Source: Prescottella defluvii (GTDB taxonomy: Bacteria > Actinomycetota > Actinomycetes > Mycobacteriales > Mycobacteriaceae). From it: DNA of 64,000 bases. The notes beneath the pieces are model-generated. The model was not told where the DNA came from and ran no database searches. It saw only the letters and a program-made list of their open reading frames with translations. Below are positions 10,066 to 19,738 of the stretch, piece by piece. The stretch lies in the NCBI GenBank assembly GCA_029690005.1, contig CP121458.1, positions 1,116,001 through 1,180,000 on the forward strand, given 5' to 3'. Position 1 is the stretch's first letter; every line of letters begins with the position of its first letter. The position numbers and the translations under genes are program-made.

Positions 10066-11307
10066 CTAGTAGGTGGCCGCCCGCGTGGAGATCTTTCCGG
10101 TCTTGTCGGCGTGGAAGAGTGCGTCGTTGTAATGGCTGCCGGCCGGCACCCAGTCGAACGTCTTCTGCTCCGAGAACTTGTAGTAGAGCGCACGTCGACC
10201 GGCATTGGGCCCAGTGGGCGGCGGAGTGCTGTGCATGTCGCCGAAGTGCAACGTCACATCGCCCGGTTCGGTCTCGATCCGCACCACGGGCAGGTCTCCC
10301 TCGTCGCCCCACGCGAGCCAGTGCTTGGCGTACCGGTGTGAGCCCGCGAGCACCATGAGCTGCCCGTTCGCCGGGTTGGCGTGATCGAGTTGGATGCCGA
10401 CCTGGATGAGTGGGCAGAGGACGGGGTGTCCACCGATGCCATCGTCGGTGTGCCAGCCCAGGTCGCCATCGCCCTTGACGACGTTGGAGGACTTGATGAA
10501 CACCATCGGACCGTCGAGGCGGTCGTCGCACACCCGGTAGTCGGCGTTGGCGAGCCTGGCCAGTTCGGTCATCCTCGGCTCGAAACACTGCTGATGGAGA
10601 ATCTCGGAGTGGCGGCCCAGATAGTTGATCCGCGTGACGACCTCGTCGCCGGCAGCGTTGAGTGACCACCACGAGAACGGGTCGCCGGGCACCGTCTGGG
10701 CGCGTGCCACTTCGACCTCGGTGCCGAGTCGGTCGATCTCCGCTGCGCCGTATACGCCCTTGATGTGCAGGAACCCGGCGGTGTCGAGGAAGTGCCGCAT
10801 CTCTTCGCGATCCCCGTCGGCGGGAAAGCTGCAGTGCAGATCCAGCGGCTTGCCGTCGCGGTCGACGAGTCTGTCCCGGACCGCATTCGAATAGATCGCG
10901 CGACCCGTCAGCAGCGCGCGCGTTGCGGGCTCCCAGCGCTTCCAGTCCTGCACCGTCCCACGCACCATTCGAGCCCGCTCGGTGCGTACACACCCGCTCG
11001 CGGTCAGCAATTCGTTCAGATACGCCGAGAACGTGTCTTCGTCGAGTTCGATCAAGACAGCGGCGTCCGCGTCGCCCTCGACGGCCGCGACACCGTCGCT
11101 GGACGCGATCCACGTGAACGTCGGCCCGCCGGGAAGATGGAACGCGATCGCCGGCACGCGGGCCAGGTTGTCGGCGATCAGGTGTCGGTGTTCTGCATTG
11201 TGGACCGGTAGATCGTGGGTGTGGAAAGCGACGAACGAATGCTTGGGGAACGAATCGGCGATCGCCTCCACCCACGTAAGTCTGGTGCCTTGCTTGCCGC
11301 CGCTCAT
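10066..11307 (-). CDS. Phytanoyl-CoA dioxygenase (PhyH)-like Fe(II)/2-oxoglutarate oxygenase
   Basis: A 413-residue protein. The C-terminal 260 residues form a PhyH-type double-stranded beta-helix with the HxD iron ligands in WHTDDG and a distal His in LHFGDMHS; a possible 2-oxoglutarate Arg follows in GRRALYYKF. The N-terminal 150 residues form a separate domain that I do not assign. It probably hydroxylates an alkyl or acyl substrate. It is the last gene of a minus-strand group with a CoA ligase, LLM oxidoreductase and SnoaL proteins, separated from them by a 124-base gap holding an operator-like dyad. Confidence 0.75.
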   Translation of the reverse strand: MSGGKQGTRLTWVEAIADSFPKHSFVAFHTHDLPVHNAEHRHLIADNLARVPAIAFHLPGGPTFTWIASSDGVAAVEGDADAAVLIELDEDTFSAYLNELLTASGCVRTERARMVRGTVQDWKRWEPATRALLTGRAIYSNAVRDRLVDRDGKPLDLHCSFPADGDREEMRHFLDTAGFLHIKGVYGAAEIDRLGTEVEVARAQTVPGDPFSWWSLNAAGDEVVTRINYLGRHSEILHQQCFEPRMTELARLANADYRVCDDRLDGPMVFIKSSNVVKGDGDLGWHTDDGIGGHPVLCPLIQVGIQLDHANPANGQLMVLAGSHRYAKHWLAWGDEGDLPVVRIETEPGDVTLHFGDMHSTPPPTGPNAGRRALYYKFSEQKTFDWVPAGSHYNDALFHADKTGKISTRAATY

Positions 11308-11345
11308 ACAGCCCTCCCACTGGGTTACCCCGCAATGCGCCTATG

Positions 11346-11361
11346 TCGTTCCATCGAACGA
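11346..11361. promoter_or_regulatory. Operator-like dyad upstream of the PhyH gene
   Basis: TCGTTCCATCGAACGA has perfect 6-bp arms around CATC, within a longer imperfect dyad. It sits 39 bases before the PhyH start. The GTTC-n4-GAAC core resembles IclR-family operators; the regulator is unknown. Confidence 0.4.
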
Positions 11362-11431
11362 TAGGGGAGATGTGTCGTCCATCAAGGAGATTCAGGCGGT
11401 GAAGAACCGATTTCGCGAGATGGTGGCTCGC

Positions 11432-11956
11432 TCAGCCCAGTCGGGCGCGCAGGGCGTCGAGCGGGTCGGAGCCGTCGCGGCGTCCGCGCGGGCCGTCGCC
11501 CTCGGGCAGGGTGAGACGGCCGGCGTCGGAGCGGGTCCATTCCCGGACCGCCCAGCGTTCGGCGATGGCCCACTTGCCGTCGCGTCGTTCCATGAGGTCC
11601 ACGTAGCGGCAGCCGCTGGTGAAGTTGACCATGCCGATGCCCTCGCCGCCGCCCCAGTGGGCCGCGGTCGAGTAGGACTCGCTCACCGCGAAGTCGCCGT
11701 GCAGTTCGACGAGGTGGTTGCCGATGTGGTGCATCGTGCCGTCGATCGAGCGCAGCTTCGGCTCCACCCAGGTGACGAAATCGTCCACGCTGCCGTCGAA
11801 TCCGGTGTGATGGTCGATCGCGTCGGGGTGGTAGGCGTCGCGGACCAGATCGAAGTCGAGGCGGTCGATGCCGCGGCAGTAGCGCATGACCACCTCGTAG
11901 ATGGCCTGCTTGTCGAGCAGTTCGGTGATCGCCGTGCCCCTGTCCACCGTCGTCAT
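11432..11956 (-). CDS. SnoaL-like (NTF2-fold) protein
   Basis: A 174-residue NTF2-fold protein of the SnoaL_4 type (AIYEVVMRYCRGIDRLDFDL, then MHHIGNHLVEL). Members act as dehydratases, cyclases, isomerases or ring-hydroxylating subunits. Its start overlaps the stop of the LLM oxidoreductase by four bases, so they are co-translated. A second SnoaL protein lies at 13305. The C-terminal 30 residues are charged and probably disordered. Confidence 0.75.
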   Translation of the reverse strand: MTTVDRGTAITELLDKQAIYEVVMRYCRGIDRLDFDLVRDAYHPDAIDHHTGFDGSVDDFVTWVEPKLRSIDGTMHHIGNHLVELHGDFAVSESYSTAAHWGGGEGIGMVNFTSGCRYVDLMERRDGKWAIAERWAVREWTRSDAGRLTLPEGDGPRGRRDGSDPLDALRARLG

Positions 11957-12876
11957 CGTCTCGCCTCCGTAGTGTCTTCGATCTTCGACTTCAGTCCTAC
12001 CGCCCAGTTGATCAGCTCCGGAACCTCTTCTCCCGCTGTGCAGAAAGTGGCAGGTCGGAAAACCGCGACCGTCGCGCCGGCGGCATGCCAGGCGAGGGTC
12101 TTCTCGGCGGTCGCGTCGAAGTCGACGGTGCCGTCGTCGCGGCGTTCCGGGGACACCGACACCTGCACGATGGCGGAGCGGGGGTCGCGTCCGTGCGCCT
12201 CGAAGGTGTCGCGCAGCAGCGTGACGCTGTCCGAGAAGGTCTGCATGTCAGCCGGATTGACGGTCCATCCGTCGGCGACGCGGGCGATGCGGTCGAAGTT
12301 GCGCCGACTGGGGCCGAACCCGAAGATCACCGGCACCCGGTTCTGTGCGGGGAACGGCAGGGCGTGGAAGTCCTCGAAGGAGAATTCGCGGCCCTGGAAG
12401 TTGGCCGGCGCCTTGGTCCACAGTTCGCGGCAGGCACGCACGGTGTCCTCCATGCGGCCGAAACGTGCGTCGAACGGCATGTTCGTGGCCGTGTACTCGG
12501 CCTCCTGCCAGCCGACTCCCATGCCTATCGCGGCGCGCCCGTCGGAGAGCCGGTCGAGGGTGGCGATCTGCTTGGCCAGCAGCACCGGTGGCCGCACCGT
12601 CGCGATCAGGACCGACACGTTCAGCAGTGCCCGCTCGGTGACGGCGGCGACGGCCGACAGCAACGACAGCGGCTCGTACCAGTCGTGGTCGATCGGGAAG
12701 GGGAAGTTGTTGGTGCGGACGCGTTCCGCGTGCGCGGCCGCGTTGAAGCCGATGTGATCTCCGGTGGAGATCATGTCGACTCCCGCGCGATCCGCGGCGG
12801 CGGCCACGTCGAGCACCGGGCGGATCCGTCCGGCGTAGAGGTTCTCGGCTCCGAGGATGTTCAGACCGACCTGCAT
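11953..12876 (-). CDS. LLM-class (F420-type) oxidoreductase
   Basis: A 307-residue luciferase-like TIM-barrel protein: STGDHIGFN near the start, then IATLDRLSDGRAAIGMGVGW, a signature of the F420-dependent LLM subfamily common in mycobacteria and rhodococci. It could carry out a hydride transfer or oxygenation on an operon intermediate. It is followed with overlap by the SnoaL gene at 11432. Cofactor (F420 or FMN) is inferred from the subfamily. Confidence 0.78.
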   Translation of the reverse strand: MQVGLNILGAENLYAGRIRPVLDVAAAADRAGVDMISTGDHIGFNAAAHAERVRTNNFPFPIDHDWYEPLSLLSAVAAVTERALLNVSVLIATVRPPVLLAKQIATLDRLSDGRAAIGMGVGWQEAEYTATNMPFDARFGRMEDTVRACRELWTKAPANFQGREFSFEDFHALPFPAQNRVPVIFGFGPSRRNFDRIARVADGWTVNPADMQTFSDSVTLLRDTFEAHGRDPRSAIVQVSVSPERRDDGTVDFDATAEKTLAWHAAGATVAVFRPATFCTAGEEVPELINWAVGLKSKIEDTTEARR

Positions 12877-12894
12877 GGTGCTCCTGTTCCGTGG

Positions 12895-13268
12895 CTACGC
12901 GTTCGGCAGCTCGCTCGTCGTTACGTACTCGTCGACCACGAACTGGAGGGTCTTCGACATGTCGAGGAACAGGTTCGCGTCCTGCGCCACCGGGCCACCG
13001 ATCGCGGGATCGGCGTGCGCGGCGAGCATCGCGTCGTAGCCCGCCCGGTCCTCGAACCACATCTCGGTGATGACGTCGAAGACCGGATCGGCCACACCCG
13101 GCGCCCGCACGCTGTCGGTGAGGTCGACGAAGTTGCGGCGTACTCCTTGATCTGCGGGAACGACCGCAGGATCAGCGGGACATGGACGGTCTCGTAGTGC
13201 TCGACGAACTGTTCGCGGGTCAGTTCGGGCTTGCGGGCGAGCAGGGCTACCGCTTTGAACACGGGCAC
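12895..13268 (-). CDS. EthD-domain protein, apparent frameshift
   Basis: A dimeric alpha/beta-barrel protein of about 124 residues. The start MPVFKAVALLARKPELTREQF and the HYETVHVPL motif are typical of EthD. The frame breaks at about 13140; adding one base restores EYRRNFVDL, a conserved EthD element. EthD proteins often accompany oxidative catabolic operons and some have dehydratase or cyclase activity. Role here unknown. Confidence 0.7.
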
Positions 13269-13304
13269 TTCCTCATCAAGATCGACTATGGAGGTCGGAG
13301 GTTC

Positions 13305-13787
13305 TCACAGGGCCCGCTGGGCGTGCTCGCTCAGGTTCCCGACGAGGTCGATGCAGGACAGTCGCTGCGTGAACACCCACTCGCCGTCGACGACGGCGAA
13401 GGTGTCGAAGTAGCGACCGGCCAGAATCGGCTGCAGGGGAAGGTTCTCCGTGGCCTGCAGCACCGTGAAGTACGACAGCGAGGTGGCGGTTCGGCAGTCG
13501 TCGGCGACCTCGACGCGGAGGTTGGTGACGAAGTGCTTGGTGCGCGGCCGCGGCGGTGTGCCGTGCATCTGGATGAAGCTGCGGCACGCGGCCAGCACGC
13601 CGTCGCGGTTCGAGTCCAGGACCGGGCCCACCGGTTGCCCGTTGCCGTCGCACTGCCCGTAGACGGCGTGTGCGAAGAGATTCGCGACCTCTTCCAACCG
13701 CGCGTCGTCGATGAGGTGCGTGTAGTGGTGGGCGAGGTCGCGGATCGCCTCGACGGCACCGAGGCGCTCGACCGTCCAGGCCGTCAT
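13305..13787 (-). CDS. SnoaL-like (NTF2-fold) protein
   Basis: A 160-residue protein. Its ATG overlaps the ligase stop (ATGA at 13786-13789), so translation is coupled. The pattern AIRDLAHHYTHLIDDARLEEVANLF and a central KHFVTNLRVEV fit the SnoaL_4 group. It is a second NTF2-fold protein in this operon, distinct in sequence from that at 11432. Substrate unknown. Confidence 0.72.
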   Translation of the reverse strand: MTAWTVERLGAVEAIRDLAHHYTHLIDDARLEEVANLFAHAVYGQCDGNGQPVGPVLDSNRDGVLAACRSFIQMHGTPPRPRTKHFVTNLRVEVADDCRTATSLSYFTVLQATENLPLQPILAGRYFDTFAVVDGEWVFTQRLSCIDLVGNLSEHAQRAL

Positions 13788-15450
13788 CAGGCGTGGATCT
13801 CGCGGCGGACCATCTTGCCGGTTGCATTGCGCGGCAACAGATCGGTGGTGATGCGCCACTTCGTCGGCACCTTGAAGTACGACAGGCGCTCGGACGCGAA
13901 CTCCCGCAACTCCTCCTCGGTGACGGTCGAGCCCGGGACCACCACGACCACTGCCGATACCTCCTCGCCGAGATCGGGATGGGGGCTGCCGACGACGGCG
14001 CACTCCTGGACGGCCGGGTGCTCGTCGAGCGTCTGCTCGATCTCGGTGGGGTAGACGTTCTCGCCGCCGCGCAGGATCAGGTCGGACCGTCGTCCGGTCA
14101 GCCGCAGGCGACCGTTCTCGACGACGCCGTAGTCGCCGGTGCGCAGCCAGCGGTCCGCGGTGATCGAGTTCTCGGTCGCGACCGGGTCGTTCCAGTAGCC
14201 GAGCATGACGAAGGGGCTGCGCACGCACACTTCGCCCTCCATGCCGTCGGGCAGCCACTCGCCGAACGGGTCACGGATCTCCATGCTCACCGTGATGATC
14301 GGCCGGCCCAGTGTGCCCGGGTACTCCTCGAGTTCGGCGGAGCTGGCCACGGCGATCGCGGTGCTGCACTCGGTGAGCCCGTAGCTGTCGACGAGCGCGT
14401 TGCGAGCGAACGGAACCTGTTCGCGCAGACGGTCCTTGAAGGCGATCGACGACGGCGCCGACGCGAGCGAGAACGAGGTCAGCGACGACAGGTCGTACTT
14501 GCCGAGGTTGCCGTGCTCGAGCAGGCGCGAGGCCATCGTCGGGACCGCACCCCAGTTGGTCACCCGCTCACGCTCGATGAGGGCGAGGATCCGGTCGACG
14601 TCGAACGAGCCCTGGTTCATGACCAGTGCGCCGCCCATCGCGAGGCGCGGTACCGCCAGATTGTGCAGGCTCGCGATGTGGAACAGCGGGGAGGTGAGCA
14701 GGTCGCGCATGTGGGTCGGCACGTTCGGATCGAACTGCTTGCCCGTGAATGCCGCCATGATCGCGCCGTTGTAGCGGTGGTAGTCGACGACGGCGAGCAG
14801 GTTGCGGTGCGAGTGCAGCGCACCCTTGGGGCGACCGCTGGTTCCGGACGTGAAGAGGATGACGGACGGATCGTCCTCTTCCACCTCGACGACGGGGCGG
14901 TCCGCGCCGGCGAACTCGGCGAACAGTCGGGCAGATCCTCCTCCATGGTCAGCACCGCGATGCCGGTGGTGTCGATGTCGGCGAGGGCCTGTCCGCGCTT
15001 GGCGTCGACGATCACGACCTTGGGGGTGCTGTGCTGCAGGCCGTACGCGATCTCGCGCGGCACCCACCAGCCGTTGAGGCCGACGGTGATGGCGCCGAGC
15101 GCCTGCGTCGCCCAGAACGAGGTGACCCATTCGGGGGTGTTGGCGGCAAGGATCGCGACGCGGTCGCTCTTCTCGACGCCGTACCGCTCCTTCAATGCGG
15201 CGGCCAGCGCGTAGGCGTCGGCGGCGTGCTGCGCGTACGACACGCGGCGGTCCTCGGTGACGAGGTAGTCGCGATCGCCCCACTTGACGGACTCGGCCAG
15301 CAGATCGCCCACCGCCTTGTCCCGGTTCTTCATGACCGGCATGCGGGTGCCGAGGACCGCTTCCTCGACGATCTCGAACGGTCCGCCGGGGCCGGTGAGA
15401 CGGGACATGACCTGATCCAGGTGCAGTTGCGGATCTGCGGGGGCAGTCAT
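13787..15450 (-). CDS. Acyl-CoA ligase (AMP-forming), apparent frameshift
   Basis: An adenylate-forming ligase of 554 residues: P-loop-like [12 protein letters not shown], the acceptor motif [16 protein letters not shown] and terminal [11 protein letters not shown] with the catalytic Lys. It activates a carboxylic acid as its CoA ester. The frame breaks at 14929-14931, where a CCCC on the coding strand reads as CCC. The ATG at 15450 is chosen because AAAGG precedes it. It resembles the ligase at 61051, including the start region FEIVEE. It heads the minus-strand operon. Confidence 0.8.
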
Positions 15451-15791
15451 GGGTGGCCTTTCGTCCATGTCACAGTGTCGTTCGTGTCACCAATTGCCTG
15501 TGAACGCCCAGGTCCCGGACGCGGGATGTGGGATGTGACGGGTTTCTCACGGCAATTTCTCACGTCGCGAAGCTCCTGCGGGTGAGTTACCACTCAGCGA
15601 GACTAACGGTGATCTGCACGACAGCCCAGGGCTACTTTTCGCGACAGAACGCTGCCCGAGGAGTGGGACAGGCCACGCCGCACAACCGTGTGGTCGGTTT
15701 CACTGAGTGAACCTCGGTTCCGGTCACCACACCAGAACTTCGGGCAGTCATTTGGACCGCGCCCACCGGCGCCTCGACAGGAGAGAATGAG
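15451..15791. promoter_or_regulatory. Divergent promoter region between two CoA ligase genes
   Basis: This 341-base stretch has no convincing gene. It separates two divergent ligase genes and must hold both promoters. It contains a direct repeat TTTCTCACG at 15543-15551 and 15556-15564 (13-base period) and a pair of overlapping dyads at 15699-15720, listed separately. Confidence 0.6.
15699..15720. promoter_or_regulatory. Two overlapping palindromes, candidate operator
   Basis: TTCACTGAGTGAA (15699-15711) is a perfect odd-centred palindrome and GAACCTCGGTTC (15709-15720) a perfect even one; they overlap by three bases, about 75 bases before the FadD17-like start. The segment CTGAGTGAACC is also found in the operator at 30966. 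Confidence 0.45.
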
Positions 15792-17488
15792 TTGGAACGC
15801 ACCACGATTGCCGAGATGCTGCTCGATCGCGTCGGCGACGAGCACCTCGGTCTCCGCACCCGCGAGCAGGACTGGACGTGGGACGAGGTGGTCCGCGAGA
15901 GCGCCGCGTGCGGCTCGTTGGCGCAGTCCCTTCGGGTGGACGGTCCGTTCCACATCGGCGTCCTGCTCGAGAACGTGCCGGAGTTCCTGTTCTGGCTCGG
16001 TGGCGCGGCGCTCGCCGGTGCGACCATCGTCGGCATCAACCCGACCCGTGGTGCCGCCGAGCTCGAGGCCGAGATCCGCTACGTCGACTGCCAGTTGATC
16101 GTCACGGACGCCGCCGGCATGGAGAAGCTGAAGGGCCTCGATCTCGGCCTGTCCGAGGACCGCTTCGTCCTCGTCGACGCCCCGGACTACCGGGACCGGA
16201 TCGACGCGCACCGGGTCGAGCCCGGTGAGGGGGTCGCTTCGCAGGCTCCGCTCCTGGCGATCGCCGAGGGCATCGACGAGTTCAGCCTGTACCTGCTGCT
16301 GTTCACGTCCGGCACCACCGGAATGTCCAGGGCGTCAAGTGCAGCCAGGGCCGTCTGTCGCGGCTGGCGTACGCCAACACCAAGAAGTACGGCCACAAGC
16401 GCGACGACGTCGACTACTGCCCGATGCCGCTGTTCCACGGCAACGCGCTCATGGCGCTGTGGGCCCCGGCGCTCGCGAACGGCGCCACGGTGTGTCTGCC
16501 GGAGGCCCGCAAGTTCTCCGCGTCCGGCTTCCTGCCCGACGTGAAGTTCTTCGGCGCGACGTTCTTCACGTACGTCGGCAAGGCGCTGGCCTACCTGATG
16601 GCGACGCCCGAGCAGCCCGACGACAAGGACAACGAGCTCGAGCGCGGCTTCGGCACCGAGGCATCGCCCGAGGACAAGATCGAGTTCGTGCGTCGCTTCG
16701 GGGCCGAACTGTTCGAGGGCTACGGCTCGTCGGAGGGCGCCGGCTCGGTCAAGCTCGACCCGGAGGCCCCGGAGGCGGCGCTCGGGCGTCCCGCGCACGC
16801 CGGCATCGCCATCGTGAATCCGGAGACGCGCGAGGAGTGCGTCCGGGCGATCCTCGACGAGCACGGCCGGGTGCTGAACCCGGACGAGGCCATCGGCGAG
16901 ATGATCGACAAGGAGGGGGCGCGCGCGTTCGAGGGCTACTACAAGAACGACGCCGCCGACGCCGACCGCATCAAGCACGGCTGGTACTGGACCGGCGATC
17001 TCGGCTACGTCGACGAGGCCGGGTTCATCTACTTCGCCGGACGAAAGGGCGACTGGATCCGCGTCGACGGCGAGAACACCTCCGCGCTGGTGATCGAGCG
17101 GGTGCTGCGCCGGCACCCGGACGTCATCGCGACCGGCGTGTACGCGATCCCGGATTCGCGGTCGGGCGATCAGGTGATGGCGGCGATCGAGGTCGACTCG
17201 CTCGACGCGTTCGACGCCGACAAGTTCGCCGAGTACCTCGGTGCCCAGGGCGATTTGGGGACGAAGGCGACGCCGCGGTTCGTGCGCGTGTCGACGAATC
17301 TGCCGGTCACCGGGTCCAACAAGGTCCTCAAGCGTGAACTGCAGGCCGAGTTGCGGCGCACCGACGAGCCGGTGTACCGCTGGGAGGGCCGTGGCGAGCC
17401 GGTCTACAAGCAGATGACCGACGCGGACAAGTCGGCGCTCGAGGCCGAGTTCGTGTCGTTCGGACGCCAGCGTTTCCTGGGGGCGTGA
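15792..17488 (+). CDS. FadD17-like steroid acyl-CoA synthetase, apparent frameshift
   Basis: An AMP-forming ligase of about 565 residues, starting at a TTG inside an ATGAGTTG context. Motifs: [35 protein letters not shown] and late SNKVLKREL with the catalytic Lys. It resembles mycobacterial FadD17, which activates sterol side-chain carboxylates. The frame breaks at 16320-16321 (GGG of TTGNVQG read as GG). Downstream are an SDR and the igr-type operon, so it probably feeds that pathway. Confidence 0.76.
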
Positions 17489-17489
17489 G

Positions 17490-18334
17490 ATGACGGCCCG
17501 CAAGGTCGCCCTCGTCACGGGCGCGAGCCGCGGTATCGGCCGCGAGATCGCACTGGCGTTCGCGCGCAAGGGATTCGACATCGCCATCACGGCTCGTACC
17601 GTCCGCGAGGGGGAGGGGGCCGTGACGCCCGCACCCGCGCCGAGGGGGAGACGCTGATCGCGGTTCCGGGCAGCCTCGAGACGACGGCCGCCGAGATCGA
17701 GGCGTGTGGCGTCCGGGCGCTGCCGATCCGGATGGATCTGCTCGACCGGGACTCGGTCGTCGGCGCCGCCGACGAGGTCCTGCGGCGCCGCGGCCGTATT
17801 GATGTCCTCGTCAACAACGCCTACGCCCAGACGGCCGGTCACATGGAGCGCATCCTCGACCTTCGGCTCGACGACGCCGAGGTGATGGTGCGCGGCAACT
17901 ACCTCCACCAGCTCGCGCTGATCCAGCGGGTGCTGCCGTCGATGGTCGCGGGCGGTGACGGCGTGATCGTCAACCTGGTGTCCGGGTCGGCGACCACCGA
18001 TCCGCCGGCGGCCCCGGGTGAGGGTGGCTGGGGCGTGGCGTACGCCGCGTCGAAGGCGGCCTTCGGTCGCCTCGCCGGCGCGGTCAATGCCGAGTACCGC
18101 GGGCGCGGCATCCGCGCGTTCAACCTCAGCCCCGGCTTCGTCGTCACGGAGTCCGGCAAGGCGCGTGGCGGCACCGACAAGATCGAGGACGCCGGATTCG
18201 CGTCGGTGCCGGCGACGGTCCCGGCCGACGCTGCGGTCTGGCTGGCGACCGCACCCGACGCCGAGCGGTTCCTCGGTCGGGTGGTGTGGGCGCCGAAGCT
18301 GATGGACGATCTGACCGGTCCGTCCGCGAACTGA
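17490..18334 (+). CDS. Short-chain dehydrogenase/reductase, apparent frameshift
   Basis: A protein of about 281 residues beginning one base after the ligase stop. TGASRGIG marks the Rossmann fold and YAASK the active site; NNAG is replaced by NNAY. One G is missing in the GGGGG at 15 bases after 17600 (17615-17619), which otherwise stops the frame at once; restoring it gives a continuous SDR with LIAVPGSLETTAAEI as an insertion. Likely a 3-hydroxyacyl-CoA or hydroxysteroid dehydrogenase in side-chain degradation. Confidence 0.72.
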
Positions 18335-18388
18335 GGCGCGGCACGGAAATTGTCGAAGATCGGGTCTTGCCCGGAGGGGGCGGGCCTG

Positions 18389-18408
18389 GTCTGATCGAGT
18401 CTGATCGA
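18389..18408. repeat. Tandem 10-bp repeat GTCTGATCGA x2
   Basis: Two exact adjacent copies lie in the 237-base gap before the igr-type operon. They could be a regulator site or chance. Confidence 0.3.
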
Positions 18409-18469
18409 GATAGCGCACGGGTGATTCCCGCTGGGCGAGACGTTCGCCCCGGCGGTCCGGCTCGCTGGC

Positions 18470-18522
18470 TAGCGTCCGGAACAACGCAGGCAGACAGTCG
18501 TCACCCCGGGGCGGCTGTCTGC
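18470..18522 (+). promoter_or_regulatory. Promoter and inverted repeat upstream of chsE2
   Basis: TAGCGT at 18470-18475 resembles an actinobacterial -10 element. Just after it GCAGACAG (18490-18497) pairs with CTGTCTGC (18515-18522), followed by TTT, in what would be the 5' leader. It could be an attenuator, a terminator for the preceding gene or an operator. Confidence 0.35.
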
Positions 18523-18571
18523 TTTGGCAATGAGGTCGTTTGTCAGTCGTTTGTTGTTAGGGAGAGTAACG

Positions 18572-19738
18572 ATGGATTTGAGGGAATCCCCCGAACAGCT
18601 CGCGCTCCGCAAGGAGTTGCGTGCGTACTTCGCGGCCCTGTTGCCCGAGGAGAAGCGCCGCAAGGCCGGCGAGGAGGGCGTGGGCGGCCAGTACTTCCGC
18701 GAGGTCGTCAAGCTGCTCGGCCAGGACGGCTGGCTGGGCATCGGTTGGCCCAAGGAGTATGGCGGACAGGGCCGCTCCATCGAGGAGCAGTTCGTCTTCT
18801 TCGACGAGGTGCAGCGCGCCGGTCTGCCGTTCCCGTTCGTCACGGTCAACACCGTCGGCCCGACGCTGATGAAGTACGGCACCGAGGAGCAGAAGGAACG
18901 CTTCCTGCCGGGCATCCTCGCGGGCGACATCGTCTTCGCGATCGGCTACACCGAGCCCGAGGCCGGCACCGACCTCGCGTCGCTCAAGACCCGCGCGGTC
19001 CTCGACGGCGGGGAGTGGGTGGTCGACGGCAACAAGATCTTCACGTCCGGCGCCAACACCGCCGACTACGTGTGGCTCGCGCGCCGCACCGATCCGGAGG
19101 CCCCCAAGCACAAGGGCATCTCGATCCTCGTGGTCCCCACCGACGATCCGGGCTTTTCGTGGTCGCCGATCCCGACCGTCGGCGGCCTCATGGTTACCTC
19201 GACGTACTACAGCGGCATCCGTGTCCCGCAGAAGGACATCATCGGTGAGGTCAATGGTGGCTGGAAGCTGATCGCCGCGCAGCTCAACCACGAGCGCATC
19301 GGCCTGGCCGCGATCGGCGGCCGCACCTACGGTCTGTGGCACCAGGTCCTGGACTGGGCCAAGGAGAACGGTGCCATCGAGATCCCGTGGGTGCAGCAGG
19401 AATTCGCGCGCACGCACGCGAAGCTCGAGGCGATGCGCCTGCTGAACTGGAAGATGACGGCCGCCGTCGCGGCCGACAAGCTGTCCGGTGCGGACGCCGG
19501 CGCCACCAAGGCGTACGGCACCGAGACTCACATCGACGTGTACCGCACGCTGCTCGGCATCCTCGGCGCCGCGGGCCGTATCCGCCCCGAATCGCCCGGT
19601 GCGCTGCTGGCCGGTCAGATCGAGCAGATCTCCCGCCAGGGCATGGTCAACACGTTCGGCGGTGGCGTCAACGAGGTCCTGCGCGACATGGTCGGCACGA
19701 TGGGCCTGGGCCTCGTGCGTGAGAAGAGGGTCAAGTGA
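18572..19738 (+). CDS. chsE2: Steroid acyl-CoA dehydrogenase, ChsE2/FadE29-like
   Basis: A 388-residue acyl-CoA dehydrogenase that in mycobacteria pairs with ChsE1 as an alpha2beta2 enzyme, dehydrogenating the three-carbon (propionyl) side chain of the sterol CoA ester. Visible motifs are GWPKEYGGQG, YTEPEAGTDLASLKT and near the end TFGGGVNEVLRDMVG, all shared with FadE29. Its 3' end overlaps chsH2 by four bases. The following genes chsH2, chsE1, chsH1 and ltp2 complete an igr-type operon, which makes the assignment strong. No cyp125 precedes it here. Confidence 0.88.
   Translation: MDLRESPEQLALRKELRAYFAALLPEEKRRKAGEEGVGGQYFREVVKLLGQDGWLGIGWPKEYGGQGRSIEEQFVFFDEVQRAGLPFPFVTVNTVGPTLMKYGTEEQKERFLPGILAGDIVFAIGYTEPEAGTDLASLKTRAVLDGGEWVVDGNKIFTSGANTADYVWLARRTDPEAPKHKGISILVVPTDDPGFSWSPIPTVGGLMVTSTYYSGIRVPQKDIIGEVNGGWKLIAAQLNHERIGLAAIGGRTYGLWHQVLDWAKENGAIEIPWVQQEFARTHAKLEAMRLLNWKMTAAVAADKLSGADAGATKAYGTETHIDVYRTLLGILGAAGRIRPESPGALLAGQIEQISRQGMVNTFGGGVNEVLRDMVGTMGLGLVREKRVK

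Noticed and set aside
13793..15214. Long plus-strand ORF opposite the CoA ligase
   Set aside because: It is a compositional shadow; the minus strand encodes the conserved ligase motifs.
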